DNA of 64,000 bases from Klebsiella spallanzanii (GTDB lineage: Bacteria > Pseudomonadota > Gammaproteobacteria > Enterobacterales > Enterobacteriaceae), in contig NZ_CABGGS010000023.1 in the NCBI RefSeq assembly GCF_902158555.1, positions 1 through 64,000 on the forward strand. The letters run 5' to 3'. Below, piece after piece: positions 10,132 to 19,482 of the stretch. The notes beneath the pieces are model-generated. The model did not search any database. It was not told where the DNA came from and worked only from the letters and a program-made list of their open reading frames with translations. Numbering within the stretch: position 1 is the stretch's first letter; each line of letters opens with the position of its first letter. Both the position numbers and the translations under genes were made by a program.

Positions 10132-10515
10132 ATGATTACTGGTATCCAAATTACTAAAGCTGCAAACGACGATCTGCTCAACTCTTTCTGGCTGCTGGAT
10201 AGCGAAAAAGGCGAAGCTCGCTGCCTGTGCGCTAAAGCCGGTTTTGCTGAAGATGACGTGGTAGCGGTGAGCAATCTGGGTGAAATCGAATACCGTGAAA
10301 TCCCGGTAGATGTGAAACCAGAAGTTCGCGTTGAAGGTGGTCAGCACCTGAACGTTAACGTGCTGCGCCGTGAAACGCTGCTGGATGCTGTTGAACACCC
10401 GGAAAAATACCCACAGCTGACTATCCGTGTTTCTGGCTATGCGGTACGTTTTAACTCCCTGACTCCGGAACAGCAGCGCGATGTTATCGCCCGTACTTTT
10501 ACCGAAAGTCTGTAA
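10132..10515 (+). CDS. grcA: autonomous glycyl radical cofactor GrcA
   Basis: 127-residue stress-induced spare part for pyruvate formate-lyase. It resembles the PFL C-terminus and, once it carries a glycyl radical, restores activity to oxygen-cleaved PFL. The radical motif RVSGYAVRF places the radical at Gly102. Length and sequence match E. coli GrcA (YfiD). The frame is open 35 codons further upstream, but GGAGG at 10121-10125 selects the ATG at 10132. Confidence 0.98.
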   Translation: MITGIQITKAANDDLLNSFWLLDSEKGEARCLCAKAGFAEDDVVAVSNLGEIEYREIPVDVKPEVRVEGGQHLNVNVLRRETLLDAVEHPEKYPQLTIRVSGYAVRFNSLTPEQQRDVIARTFTESL

Positions 10516-10532
10516 AATTAAGTTTTAATGCG

Positions 10533-10562
10533 AAAACGCCGGGATATCCCGGCGTTTTTTTA
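10533..10562. terminator. terminator between grcA and srmB
   Basis: AACGCCGGG-ATAT-CCCGGCGTT followed by a run of T residues. It ends grcA and lies against the srmB stop codon; the A tract on the other side makes it usable in both directions. Confidence 0.93.
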
Positions 10563-11891
10563 CTCTTCGTTTGTCTGTTGCGGTGCATCCGCAGCGCTTG
10601 GTTTACGACGCTTACCAATGTTTTTGGTATCGCGGTGACGTTTTTTCACCCGCGGCTTCTCTTTTTCTTTCTCTTTTTTCTCAGCGCGCTTTGCTAACAC
10701 CTTTTTGGACGGTTTACCGGTTTGCTTTTCGCTGGGAGCGCGGGTCGTCGGGCGCAGTTCATCGATAACGCGGGCTTTTAACGGTTCTTCAATATAGCGG
10801 CCAACTTTACCCAACAGCAGATGATCGTGGGCTTCAACCAGAGAAATAGCTGTCCCTTTCTTGCCTGCGCGTCCGGTACGACCGATACGGTGCAGGTAGA
10901 TATCTGCCGTACGCGGCATGTCAAAGTTAAATACGTGACTTACGTCCGCAATATCAATACCGCGGGCGGCAACGTCGGTCGCAATTAACACATTAATGCG
11001 GCCGTCGGTCAGGCGGCTAATCGCTTCATTACGTTTAGCCTGAACCATTTCTCCTTCCAGCCAGCAGGTATTGATACCGGCTTCACGCAGCCAACCGGCC
11101 AGTTCATGAACGCGCTCGCGCTTACGCACGAAGACGATTGAACGAGTCGCTTCCGACTGCTTCAGAAGATGGACGAGCAGAGCGGTTTTATGCTTAACGT
11201 CATCTGCACGGTAATACCATTGATGAATCTTTTTACGCTCGCGGGTGGAGGGGTTAGCGGAAACCTCCACGGGTTCTTCCAGCAGACGCTCAGCAAAATC
11301 CTTAATCGCATCACCTTCGAGAGTTGCGGAAAAGAGCATGGTCTGCTTACGCCAGCGGGTTTCACCGGCAATGTGTTCGATATCCTGCGCGAAGCCCATG
11401 TCCAGCATGCGGTCCGCTTCATCAAGGATCAGCGTTTCAACGGCGCGGCAGTCGAAGTTTTCTTCTTTAATATACTGCAGCAGGCGGCCGGTCGTGGCGA
11501 CCACGATGTCCTGGTTCTCGCTGAACACTTCGGCGTGGTTCATATAGGCGACACCGCCGGTGATGGTGGCGATATCCAGATGCGTATGTTTTGCCAGTTC
11601 ACGCGCATGGTCTGCAACCTGCATCGCCAGTTCGCGAGTAGGGGTCAGAATAAGAATGCGCGGCGGACCAGATTTCTTGCGCGGAAAATCGAGCAGATGC
11701 TGCAACGCTGGCAGGAGATACGCCGCCGTTTTACCGGTGCCGGTCGGGGCTGAACCGAGAATATCACGGCCATCAAGCGCAGGCGGAATAGCGGCGGCCT
11801 GAATGGCTGTCGGGCGTGTGAAACCTTTATCCTGGAGTGCGTCCAGCAGGTTTTCGTCGAGTTCAAGTTCGGAAAAAGTCGTTACAGTCAT
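10560..11891 (-). CDS. srmB: ATP-dependent RNA helicase SrmB
   Basis: 443-residue DEAD-box helicase involved in early assembly of the 50S ribosomal subunit. The motifs appear in order: Q motif (FTRPTAIQ), Walker A GTGKT, PTRELA, DEAD (residues ~157-160), SAT, ATDVAARGID and HRIGRTGRAG. The C-terminal ~70 residues are a basic Lys/Arg-rich tail that probably binds RNA. E. coli SrmB is 444 residues. It is divergent from trmN6. Confidence 0.97.
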   Translation of the reverse strand: MTVTTFSELELDENLLDALQDKGFTRPTAIQAAAIPPALDGRDILGSAPTGTGKTAAYLLPALQHLLDFPRKKSGPPRILILTPTRELAMQVADHARELAKHTHLDIATITGGVAYMNHAEVFSENQDIVVATTGRLLQYIKEENFDCRAVETLILDEADRMLDMGFAQDIEHIAGETRWRKQTMLFSATLEGDAIKDFAERLLEEPVEVSANPSTRERKKIHQWYYRADDVKHKTALLVHLLKQSEATRSIVFVRKRERVHELAGWLREAGINTCWLEGEMVQAKRNEAISRLTDGRINVLIATDVAARGIDIADVSHVFNFDMPRTADIYLHRIGRTGRAGKKGTAISLVEAHDHLLLGKVGRYIEEPLKARVIDELRPTTRAPSEKQTGKPSKKVLAKRAEKKEKEKEKPRVKKRHRDTKNIGKRRKPSAADAPQQTNEE

Positions 11892-12023
11892 GATCTACCT
11901 CTGAGTGGACCGCCGATTATAGACGTTACGGACGCAATGTTCATCTGTTTGTAAGGCTATCTGTTCTCCGGTATTGTGCATAGCCTTAAGCTCAGGAGTT
12001 TTTTGCCCGCAAGGTTATCGAGG

Positions 12024-12764
12024 ATGTCCCAGTCGAAGTTTGCGCTGCCGCGCAATGGTTTTACGTTTAAACATTTTTTTGTCGCCCATGATAGATGCGC
12101 GATGAAAGTCGGTACCGACGGTATTTTACTTGGCGCATGGGCCCCGATTGCTCAGGTTAAGCGCGTGCTGGATATCGGTACGGGCAGCGGTCTGCTGGCC
12201 CTGATGCTCGCGCAAAGAACCGGTCAGACAGTTATTGTGGATGCCGTAGAACTGGACGGAGAGGCGGCAGCACAGGCACGAGAAAACGTTGCGGATTCTC
12301 CGTGGGCAGGGCGTATTCAGATTCATCAGGCTGATATTCAGCAATGGCAGCCACCGCAAACCCGGCGCTATGAACTGATTATCAGCAACCCACCTTTTTT
12401 CGCTGAAGGCGTTCCTTGTGCCACCTCGCAGCGCGAGCAGGCCCGTTATACCACCTCGCTCGATCACACAACATTATTAACCTGCGCCGCCGAGTTTATT
12501 ACGGAAGAGGGTTTTTTCTGCGTCGTACTGCCGGTGGATATCGGTAATGCATTTGTACAGCGGGCGCAGAATATGGGGTGGCATTTGCGTTTACGTACCG
12601 ACGTAGCGGAAACAGAAGTGCGTCCACCGCATCGGGTGCTGTTGGCTTTTTCGCCAACGGCGGGGGAAGAGTGCTTTAGCGACAGCTTGGTTATTCGCGG
12701 GCCAGAGCAGCAGTATTCTGAAGGGTTTACTGCTCTGACCCAGGATTTCTATCTTTTTATGTGA
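12024..12764 (+). CDS. trmN6: tRNA1(Val) (adenine(37)-N6)-methyltransferase
   Basis: 246-residue class I SAM-dependent methyltransferase (YfiC/TrmN6) that makes m6A37 in tRNA-Val. Motif I is [10 protein letters not shown] and the catalytic motif is NPPF (E. coli has NPPY), at residues ~130-133. The frame is open 16 codons upstream, but [13 protein letters not shown] aligns with the E. coli start and AAGG at 12011-12014 supports it. Its 3' end overlaps the convergent nadB by 16 bp. Confidence 0.94.
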   Translation: MSQSKFALPRNGFTFKHFFVAHDRCAMKVGTDGILLGAWAPIAQVKRVLDIGTGSGLLALMLAQRTGQTVIVDAVELDGEAAAQARENVADSPWAGRIQIHQADIQQWQPPQTRRYELIISNPPFFAEGVPCATSQREQARYTTSLDHTTLLTCAAEFITEEGFFCVVLPVDIGNAFVQRAQNMGWHLRLRTDVAETEVRPPHRVLLAFSPTAGEECFSDSLVIRGPEQQYSEGFTALTQDFYLFM

Positions 12765-14368
12765 GCCAGTGGTGAGAGCACCGACGGCCCGCTATCCGGC
12801 AGCTGTTCGGGATAGTCCAGCGTGTAGTGAAGGCCGCGGCTCTCTTTACGTTGCATAGCGCAGCGCACAATTAGCTCGGCAACCTGAACCAGGTTGCGTA
12901 GCTCCAGAAGATTATTGGAAACGCGGAAGCGGGCGTAGTATTCGTCCAGCTCCTGTTGCAGCATATTAATGCGACGCAGGGCACGCTCCAGGCGGCGGGT
13001 TGTGCGCACGATGCCGACGTAATCCCACATCAGCAGACGCAGTTCATGCCAGTTGTGCTGAATCACTACCAGCTCATCAGGTATTTCAACCTGGCTTTCG
13101 TCCCACGATGGCAGTTCATTGACCGCCTGAGCGAAAGGTATGCGCTTCATGATATCTTCGGCTGCGGACCATCCGTAGACGAGGCACTCAAGCAACGAGT
13201 TTGAGGCCATTCGGTTAGCGCCGTGTAATCCGGTATAGCTGACTTCACCAATGGCGTACAGGCCGTCGACGTCGGTGCGCCCGCTATCATCAACCATCAC
13301 GCCGCCGCAGGTATAGTGCGCGGCGGGAACGATAGGCACCGGTTCTTTTGTCAGATCGATACCGAGTCCCAGCAACTTCTCATAAATCATCGGGAAGTGG
13401 TGGCGAATAAATTCTGCGGGTTTGTGGCTGATATCAAGATACATGCAGTCGACGCCAAGGCGTTTCATTTCATGATCGATTGCCCGGGCGACGATGTCGC
13501 GTGGAGCCAGTTCGCCGCGCTCGTCAAAGTCTGGCATAAACCGTGAGCCGTCCGGGCGTTTCAACAAAGCCCCTTCACCGCGCAGCGCTTCCGTCAGCAG
13601 GAAATTCCGTGCTTGCGGATGATATAACGCGGTGGGGTGAAACTGATTGAATTCGAGGTTGGCGACCCGACAACCCGCGCGCCAGGCCATAGCGATACCA
13701 TCTCCGGAAGAGACATCAGGGTTGGTGGTGTATTGGTAAACCTTTGCCGCACCGCCAGTGGCCAGTACCACGGCTTTCGCGCTACAGGTTTCAACTGCTT
13801 CCTTATTCCGATTCCATACCCAGGCTCCTACCACGCGACGCGTACCCGGCAGGCCGATTTTATCAGAGATAATCAAGTCAACGGCGTTGCTACGCTCCAG
13901 CACGCGGATATTGGGGTGAGCCAACGCCTGGCTGACCAGGGTGGTCTCAACGACTTTGCCTGTCGCATCGGCAGCGTGGAGAATTCGGCGGTGACTGTGA
14001 CCTCCTTCGCGGGTCAGGTGGTAGCTCTCTTCGCCGTTTGCCTGAACCTGGGTATCGAACAATACGCCCTGATCGATAAGCCACTGCACGCAGGGTTTGG
14101 CGTTGCTGGCGACAAAAGAGACCGCATGGCGATCGCAAAGACCTGCCCCGGCAATCAAGGTATCTTCGACGTGGGATTCAATGCTGTCGGTTTCATCAAA
14201 TACGGCGGCGATCCCGCCCTGGGCGTAAAACGTTGAGCCTTCACTGATAGGGCCCTTGCTGAGCACCGTGACCGTACAATGTTCTGCCAGGCGTAAAGCA
14301 AGGGATAACCCGGCAGCACCGCTGCCAATAATCAACACATCGCAGGAGCAATCAGAAGTTGTATTCAT
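12749..14368 (-). CDS. nadB: L-aspartate oxidase
   Basis: 539-residue FAD flavoprotein that oxidises L-aspartate to iminoaspartate, the first step of de novo NAD synthesis. The dinucleotide-binding motif [13 protein letters not shown] starts at residue 15. The fumarate-reductase-like features [13 protein letters not shown] loop, QFHPTAL and [10 protein letters not shown] are present. Length matches E. coli (540). The last residues (LSPLAHIKR) differ from E. coli. A perfect NadR operator sits just upstream of the ATG. Confidence 0.97.
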   Translation of the reverse strand: MNTTSDCSCDVLIIGSGAAGLSLALRLAEHCTVTVLSKGPISEGSTFYAQGGIAAVFDETDSIESHVEDTLIAGAGLCDRHAVSFVASNAKPCVQWLIDQGVLFDTQVQANGEESYHLTREGGHSHRRILHAADATGKVVETTLVSQALAHPNIRVLERSNAVDLIISDKIGLPGTRRVVGAWVWNRNKEAVETCSAKAVVLATGGAAKVYQYTTNPDVSSGDGIAMAWRAGCRVANLEFNQFHPTALYHPQARNFLLTEALRGEGALLKRPDGSRFMPDFDERGELAPRDIVARAIDHEMKRLGVDCMYLDISHKPAEFIRHHFPMIYEKLLGLGIDLTKEPVPIVPAAHYTCGGVMVDDSGRTDVDGLYAIGEVSYTGLHGANRMASNSLLECLVYGWSAAEDIMKRIPFAQAVNELPSWDESQVEIPDELVVIQHNWHELRLLMWDYVGIVRTTRRLERALRRINMLQQELDEYYARFRVSNNLLELRNLVQVAELIVRCAMQRKESRGLHYTLDYPEQLPDSGPSVLSPLAHIKR

Positions 14369-14374
14369 AGTTTT

Positions 14375-14392
14375 TGTTTAATTTACTAAACA
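14375..14392. promoter_or_regulatory. NadR operator of nadB
   Basis: TGTTTA-ATTTAC-TAAACA is an exact match to the NadR (NadI) box TGTTTA-N6-TAAACA. It is 7 bp upstream of the nadB ATG and so lies in the leader or promoter. It implies repression of NAD synthesis when NAD is plentiful. Confidence 0.92.
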
Positions 14393-14680
14393 CGGTAACC
14401 GAACAATAGCACCTGTCTGCGATAAATCGTACGTTTTTTTTACTGCGTGTTGTGACGGCTAAACATATCGTCTAAATGAGGCGTGCTGTAAATCAAAGAA
14501 AAGTTTTGCGAAGCAGCTCGTTAGCTTCAGATTTTATAGTGAAATAAAAGCCGGGTTACGTTACCCTTCTGGCGGGTCTTGCGCTTTTTCTTATTATCTT
14601 ACATATCGTTTAGCTACCGGGACATATAATGAGAGATAACAATCCGTCAGCCGGTGCCAGACGAAAAACAAAGGCGTAAC

Positions 14681-14708
14681 GGAACTTTATTGTTTTCAGA
14701 CACTCCAA
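14681..14708 (+). promoter_or_regulatory. sigma-E autoregulatory promoter of rpoE
   Basis: The -35 element GGAACTT (14681-14687), a 16-bp spacer and the -10 element TCCAA (14704-14708) line up with the sigma-E promoter upstream of E. coli rpoE. Transcription would start near 14714. The remaining part of the nadB-rpoE gap (14393-14680) probably holds additional rpoE promoters that I cannot pin down. Confidence 0.82.
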
Positions 14709-14726
14709 CCCTCTGCTTGCTCATTT

Positions 14727-14795
14727 ATGCAGTCATTGGGTGGTGTTTTTGAATACGCATGGGAATTGGGTTTGGGGAGACATTACCTCGGATGA
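14727..14795 (+). CDS. rpoE leader ORF (RseD-like)
   Basis: A 22-codon ORF (begins MQSLGGVFEYAW) whose TGA overlaps the rpoE ATG as ATGA, the arrangement expected for translational coupling. No Shine-Dalgarno sequence precedes its ATG. The same frame stays open to a TAA at 14637, which gives 51 sense codons in all, but no ATG, GTG or TTG lies in that extension. A leader peptide named RseD is reported upstream of E. coli rpoE; I infer this is the equivalent. Translation is unproven. Confidence 0.5.
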   Translation: MQSLGGVFEYAWELGLGRHYLG

Positions 14796-15367
14796 GCGAG
14801 CAGTTAACGGATCAGGTCCTCGTTGAACGGGTCCAGAAAGGAGATCAGAAAGCATTTAACCTGCTGGTGGTACGCTATCAGCATAAGGTTGCAAGCCTGG
14901 TCTCCCGCTACGTGCCGCCGGGCGATATCGCTGACGTTGTTCAGGAATCGTTCGTAAAAGCATGGCGTGCGCTGGATTCTTTCCGGGGGGATAGCGCTTT
15001 TTATACCTGGTTATATCGTATCGCCGTCAATACGGCGAAGAATTATCTGGTTGCTCAGGGACGTCGTCCGCCATCCAGCGATATTGATGCAAATGATGCT
15101 GAAAACTTCGAAAGTGGTGGGGCATTGAAAGAAATTTCGAACCCTGAGAACTTAATGTTGTCAGAAGAGCTGAGACAAATAGTTTTTCGTACCATTGAAT
15201 CGCTCCCGGAAGATTTACGCATGGCAATTACGTTGCGGGAGCTGGATGGCATGAGCTATGAAGAAATAGCCGCCATCATGGATTGTCCGGTGGGAACTGT
15301 GCGTTCGCGCATCTTCCGGGCACGAGAAGCTATTGATAATAAAGTTCAACCGCTAATCAGGCGTTGA
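14792..15367 (+). CDS. rpoE: RNA polymerase sigma-E factor
   Basis: 191-residue ECF sigma factor that directs the envelope stress response. Region 2 (about residues 10-90) contains DVVQESFVKAWRALDSFRG and FYTWLYRIAVN. Region 4 (about 130-185) contains the helix-turn-helix YEEIAAIMDCPVGTVRSRIFRARE. It is almost identical to E. coli RpoE. GGGGAGA at 14772-14778 is unusually far from the ATG, fitting translational coupling to the leader ORF. It heads the rpoE-rseA-rseB-rseC operon. Confidence 0.98.
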   Translation: MSEQLTDQVLVERVQKGDQKAFNLLVVRYQHKVASLVSRYVPPGDIADVVQESFVKAWRALDSFRGDSAFYTWLYRIAVNTAKNYLVAQGRRPPSSDIDANDAENFESGGALKEISNPENLMLSEELRQIVFRTIESLPEDLRMAITLRELDGMSYEEIAAIMDCPVGTVRSRIFRAREAIDNKVQPLIRR

Positions 15368-15399
15368 CGATAGCGGAATACTGGAAAAGGGTATCAGGC

Positions 15400-16050
15400 A
15401 TGCAGAAAGAAAAACTTTCGGCCTTAATGGATGGTGAAACGCTGGATAACGAACTGCTTAATGAGCTGGGTCGTTCATCTGAAATGCAAAAAACCTGGGA
15501 GAGCTACCATCTCATCCGCGATACGCTGCGAGGCGATACGAGTGAGGTGCTCCATTTTGATATCTCAGCTCGCGTCATGGCCGCCATAGAAAACGAGCCC
15601 GTCCGTCAGACGGTTCCTCTAATTCCTGAATCTCAACCCGCTCCGCATCAGTGGCGTCAGATGCCTTTCTGGCAGAAAGTACGTCCATGGGTCAGTTCGC
15701 TTACCCAGATGGGCGTTGCCGCGTGCGTATCCCTCGCTGTGATTGTTGGCGTTCAGCAGTATAATGGTCAGTCTGATTCATCTCAGCAGCCTGAGGCCCC
15801 GGTGTTTAACACTATGCCGATGATGGGTAAAGCCAGCCCGGTTAGCCTGGGCGTACCGGCGGATGCTTCAGCAGGTACCGGTCAGCAGGCTCAGGTGCAG
15901 GAACAGCGTCGTAGAATTAATGCTATGCTACAGGACTATGAATTGCAGCGTCGCCTGCATGCAGAGCAGCTGCAGTTTGGCGAGGCCCAGACTCAACAAG
16001 CCGCTGTTCAGGTGCCGGGCTATCAAACTTTAGGAACGCAATCGCAGTAA
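15400..16050 (+). CDS. rseA: anti-sigma-E factor RseA
   Basis: 216-residue single-pass inner-membrane anti-sigma factor. The N-terminal cytoplasmic domain (MQKEKLSALMDGE...) holds sigma-E. One membrane helix spans about residues 101-118 (MGVAACVSLAVIVGV), and the periplasmic part binds RseB and is cut by DegS. Gln-rich stretches in the periplasmic tail resemble the E. coli protein. The frame is open upstream, but the ATG at 15400 matches the family start. The stop codon overlaps the rseB start by 1 nt (TAATG). Confidence 0.97.
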   Translation: MQKEKLSALMDGETLDNELLNELGRSSEMQKTWESYHLIRDTLRGDTSEVLHFDISARVMAAIENEPVRQTVPLIPESQPAPHQWRQMPFWQKVRPWVSSLTQMGVAACVSLAVIVGVQQYNGQSDSSQQPEAPVFNTMPMMGKASPVSLGVPADASAGTGQQAQVQEQRRRINAMLQDYELQRRLHAEQLQFGEAQTQQAAVQVPGYQTLGTQSQ

Positions 16051-17006
16051 TGAAGCAACTTTGGTGTGCCATGTCGCTCATGGCAGGCAGCCTGTTCTTC
16101 TCCGTCAACGCCTCGGCTGATACATCGTCCGGGGCGTTGTTGCAGCAGATGAACCTGGCCAGCCAGTCCCTCAATTACGAGCTTTCTTTCGTCAGCATCA
16201 ACAAGCAGGGCGTTGAGTCGCTGCGTTATCGACACGCAAAACTGAACAATCGTACCCTGGCTCAGCTATTACAGCTCGATGGCCCACGTCGGGAAGTGGT
16301 GCTGCGTGGCACAGAGATAAGCTATTTTGAACCCGGGCTCGATCCGTTCACCCTGAACGGCGACTATATCGTCGATTCGCTGCCTTCACTGGTGTATACC
16401 GACTTCAAACGGCTGGCATCCTATTACGATTTCATCTCCGTTGGGCGTACGCGCATTGCCGATCGCTTATGCGATGTCGTTCGAGTAGTGGCCCGCGATG
16501 GCACTCGCTATAGTTATATCGCCTGGTTAGATGCTGAAACAAAGCTGCCGTTAAGGGTCGATTTGCTTGACCGCGATGGCGAAACGCTGGAGCAGTTCCG
16601 GGTCGTCTCGTTCAACGTTGGCGACAACGTGAGCGCCAGCATGGAAACCCTGTCTAAGGCGAACCTGCCTCCGCAGCTGTCCGTTCCGGAAGGTGGTAAT
16701 AAGGCTAACTTTAACTGGGCGCCAACCTGGCTGCCGCAGGGCGTTGCCGAAGTGTCCAGTAGCCAGCGTCGTCTGCCTACTTTCGATGGCCCGGTTGAGT
16801 CTCGTTTGTATTCTGACGGGCTGTTTAGTTTCTCTATCAATATCAATCGTGCCACCGCCAACAGCAGCGATCAGCTATTGCGTACCGGACGTCGGACCGT
16901 AGCGACTACCGTGCGCGATAACGCAGAGATAACCATTGTTGGCGAGCTACCTCCGCAAACCGCTAAGCGTATTTCCGATAGTATTAAATTCAGGGCAGCA
17001 CAATGA
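16050..17006 (+). CDS. rseB: sigma-E factor regulatory protein RseB
   Basis: 318-residue periplasmic protein with a cleavable signal peptide (about 23 residues, ending NASA-D). The N-terminal large domain is LolA-like and the smaller C-terminal domain contacts RseA. RseB shields RseA from DegS and senses mislocalised lipoproteins or LPS. Length equals E. coli RseB. It overlaps rseC by 4 nt (ATGA), so the genes are translated together. Confidence 0.96.
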   Translation: MKQLWCAMSLMAGSLFFSVNASADTSSGALLQQMNLASQSLNYELSFVSINKQGVESLRYRHAKLNNRTLAQLLQLDGPRREVVLRGTEISYFEPGLDPFTLNGDYIVDSLPSLVYTDFKRLASYYDFISVGRTRIADRLCDVVRVVARDGTRYSYIAWLDAETKLPLRVDLLDRDGETLEQFRVVSFNVGDNVSASMETLSKANLPPQLSVPEGGNKANFNWAPTWLPQGVAEVSSSQRRLPTFDGPVESRLYSDGLFSFSININRATANSSDQLLRTGRRTVATTVRDNAEITIVGELPPQTAKRISDSIKFRAAQ

Positions 17007-17482
17007 TTAAAGAGTGGGCGACGGTTGTCTCCTGGAACAACGGCATTGCGCTGGTGCACTGTGATGTTAAGGCTTCGTGCAGTAGCTGCGCCTCCCGCGC
17101 CGGTTGCGGTAGCCGGGTACTAAATAAGTTAGGGCCGCAAACCAGCCATACCATTAGCGTCCCATGCGAACAGCCGTTAGCGGCCGGACAAAAAGTGGAG
17201 CTGGGGATCGCTGAAAGCAGTTTGCTCGGGTCGGCTGTATTAGTCTATATGGCGCCGCTGGTTGGTCTGTTCGTGATGGCATCAATATTTCAGGTGCTGT
17301 TCGCGAACGACTTCGCCTCGCTGTGCGGGGCAATCCTCGGCGGCGTTGGCGGTTTTCTGGTGGCTCGCGGTCTTTCGCCGGGCTTAGCCTCCAGACAATC
17401 GTGGCAGCCGGTGATTATTAGCGTCGGTTTACCGCCAGATTTAGTCCGCGTCGAGACGTCTTCCTCACCATTGGGTCAGTGA
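17003..17482 (+). CDS. rseC: SoxR-reducing system / RseC family protein
   Basis: 159-residue inner-membrane protein. The N-terminal domain carries Cys20, Cys26, Cys29 and Cys35 (HCDVKASCSSCASRAGC), a likely Fe-S or redox centre. Two membrane helices follow (about residues 73-95 and 100-120). RseC takes part in the reduction of SoxR and mildly modulates sigma-E. It is the last gene of the rpoE operon. The 185-bp gap before lepA shows no gene. Confidence 0.94.
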   Translation: MIKEWATVVSWNNGIALVHCDVKASCSSCASRAGCGSRVLNKLGPQTSHTISVPCEQPLAAGQKVELGIAESSLLGSAVLVYMAPLVGLFVMASIFQVLFANDFASLCGAILGGVGGFLVARGLSPGLASRQSWQPVIISVGLPPDLVRVETSSSPLGQ

Positions 17483-17667
17483 TTTCACTGGCCCTTATCT
17501 TTATTTATCACTCCCGCAAGATCTCGTCATTTACTCCGGTTATGCTAACAGTAAGAGCATTTCCTGGTTTCGTGGATGTAGTGTAGAATGCGGCGTTTTC
17601 GGATTAAAAAACGTCAGGCACTGAACAGCGGCCTCATGATACGCGTAAGGCATAATTAACTCTAAAT

Positions 17668-19467
17668 ATGAAGAATATACGTAACTTTTCCATCATCGCT
17701 CACATCGACCACGGTAAGTCGACGCTGTCTGACCGTATTATCCAGATTTGCGGTGGCCTTTCCGATCGTGAAATGGCAGCCCAGGTTCTGGACTCCATGG
17801 ACCTTGAGCGTGAGCGCGGTATTACTATTAAGGCGCAGAGCGTCACCCTCGATTACAAAGCGGCTGATGGCGAAACCTATCAGCTGAACTTTATCGATAC
17901 CCCCGGTCACGTCGACTTCTCTTATGAAGTTTCTCGTTCGCTGGCGGCCTGTGAAGGGGCTTTGCTGGTGGTTGATGCGGGTCAGGGCGTAGAAGCTCAG
18001 ACCCTGGCTAACTGCTATACGGCGATGGAGATGGACCTGGAAGTCGTACCGGTCCTGAACAAAATCGACCTGCCTGCGGCCGATCCGGAACGCGTGGCTG
18101 AAGAGATTGAAGACATCGTCGGCATTGATGCTACCGATGCGGTGCGCTGCTCGGCAAAAACCGGCGTTGGCGTGCCGGATGTACTGGAGCGCCTGGTGCG
18201 CGATATTCCGCCGCCGGAAGGTGACCCGGAAGCGCCTCTGCAGGCTCTGATCATCGACTCCTGGTTTGATAACTACCTCGGCGTTGTCTCGCTGGTGCGT
18301 ATCAAAAATGGCACCATGCGCAAAGGCGATAAAATAAAGGTGATGAGTACCGGGCAGGTGTATAACGCCGACCGTCTGGGTATCTTCACGCCGAAACAGG
18401 TTGACCGTACCGAGCTGAAGTGCGGCGAGGTAGGCTGGCTGGTTTGCGCAATTAAAGACATTCTCGGCGCGCCGGTTGGCGATACGCTGACGCTCTCGCG
18501 TAACCCCGCGGAGAAAGCGCTGCCAGGCTTTAAAAAGGTTAAACCGCAGGTTTATGCTGGCCTGTTCCCGGTGAGTTCTGATGATTATGAGAACTTCCGC
18601 GACGCGCTGGGTAAACTGAGCCTTAACGATGCTTCTCTGTTCTATGAGCCGGAAAGCTCCACCGCGCTGGGCTTCGGCTTCCGCTGTGGCTTCCTTGGCC
18701 TGCTGCATATGGAGATCATCCAGGAACGTCTGGAGCGTGAATACGATCTGGATCTGATCACCACAGCGCCGACGGTAGTCTATGAAGTAGAAACCACTTC
18801 GAAAGAAGTTATCTACGTCGATAGCCCATCCAAGCTGCCGCCGCTGAACAATATTCAGGAGCTCCGCGAGCCGATCGCTGAGTGTCATATGTTGCTGCCA
18901 CAGGAGTTTCTGGGCAACGTGATTACCCTGTGTATCGAAAAACGCGGTGTTCAAACCAACATGGTTTACCACGGTAACCAGGTGGCGCTGACCTATGAAA
19001 TCCCGATGGCGGAAGTGGTGCTCGACTTCTTCGACCGTCTGAAGTCAACCTCCCGCGGCTATGCATCGTTGGATTACAACTTCAAGCGTTTCCAGGCATC
19101 AAACATGGTGCGCGTTGACGTGTTAATTAACGGCGATCGTGTTGATGCGCTGGCGCTGATCACCCACAACGACAATGCGCCATACCGCGGTCGCGAACTG
19201 GTTGAGAAGATGAAAGAGCTGATCCCACGTCAGCAGTTCGATATTGCGATTCAGGCGGCTATCGGCAACCACATCATCGCCCGCTCTACCGTCAAACAGT
19301 TGCGTAAAAACGTCCTGGCGAAATGCTATGGCGGCGACGTCAGCCGTAAGAAAAAGCTGCTGCAGAAGCAGAAAGACGGTAAGAAGCGTATGAAGCAGGT
19401 CGGTAACGTTGAGCTGCCGCAGGAAGCGTTCCTCGCCATTCTGCACGTTGGTAAAGACGGCAAATAA
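17668..19467 (+). CDS. lepA: elongation factor 4 (back-translocase LepA)
   Basis: 599-residue translational GTPase that acts on stalled or initiating ribosomes. The GTPase motifs are AHIDHGKST (G1), DTPGHVDF (G3) and NKIDL (G4). EF-G-like domains II, III and V follow, then the LepA-specific C-terminal domain ending [17 protein letters not shown]. Length and sequence equal E. coli LepA. It is followed after 15 bp by lepB, whose ribosome site AAGGAG lies in the gap. Confidence 0.98.
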   Translation: MKNIRNFSIIAHIDHGKSTLSDRIIQICGGLSDREMAAQVLDSMDLERERGITIKAQSVTLDYKAADGETYQLNFIDTPGHVDFSYEVSRSLAACEGALLVVDAGQGVEAQTLANCYTAMEMDLEVVPVLNKIDLPAADPERVAEEIEDIVGIDATDAVRCSAKTGVGVPDVLERLVRDIPPPEGDPEAPLQALIIDSWFDNYLGVVSLVRIKNGTMRKGDKIKVMSTGQVYNADRLGIFTPKQVDRTELKCGEVGWLVCAIKDILGAPVGDTLTLSRNPAEKALPGFKKVKPQVYAGLFPVSSDDYENFRDALGKLSLNDASLFYEPESSTALGFGFRCGFLGLLHMEIIQERLEREYDLDLITTAPTVVYEVETTSKEVIYVDSPSKLPPLNNIQELREPIAECHMLLPQEFLGNVITLCIEKRGVQTNMVYHGNQVALTYEIPMAEVVLDFFDRLKSTSRGYASLDYNFKRFQASNMVRVDVLINGDRVDALALITHNDNAPYRGRELVEKMKELIPRQQFDIAIQAAIGNHIIARSTVKQLRKNVLAKCYGGDVSRKKKLLQKQKDGKKRMKQVGNVELPQEAFLAILHVGKDGK

Positions 19468-19482
19468 CCCTAAGGAGTTGGC

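Noticed and set aside
14629..14679. A 16-codon ORF (MRDNNPSAGARRKTKA) upstream of rpoE
   Set aside because: It lies upstream of the sigma-E start site, has no ribosome site and is not coupled to rpoE; too short to support as a gene.
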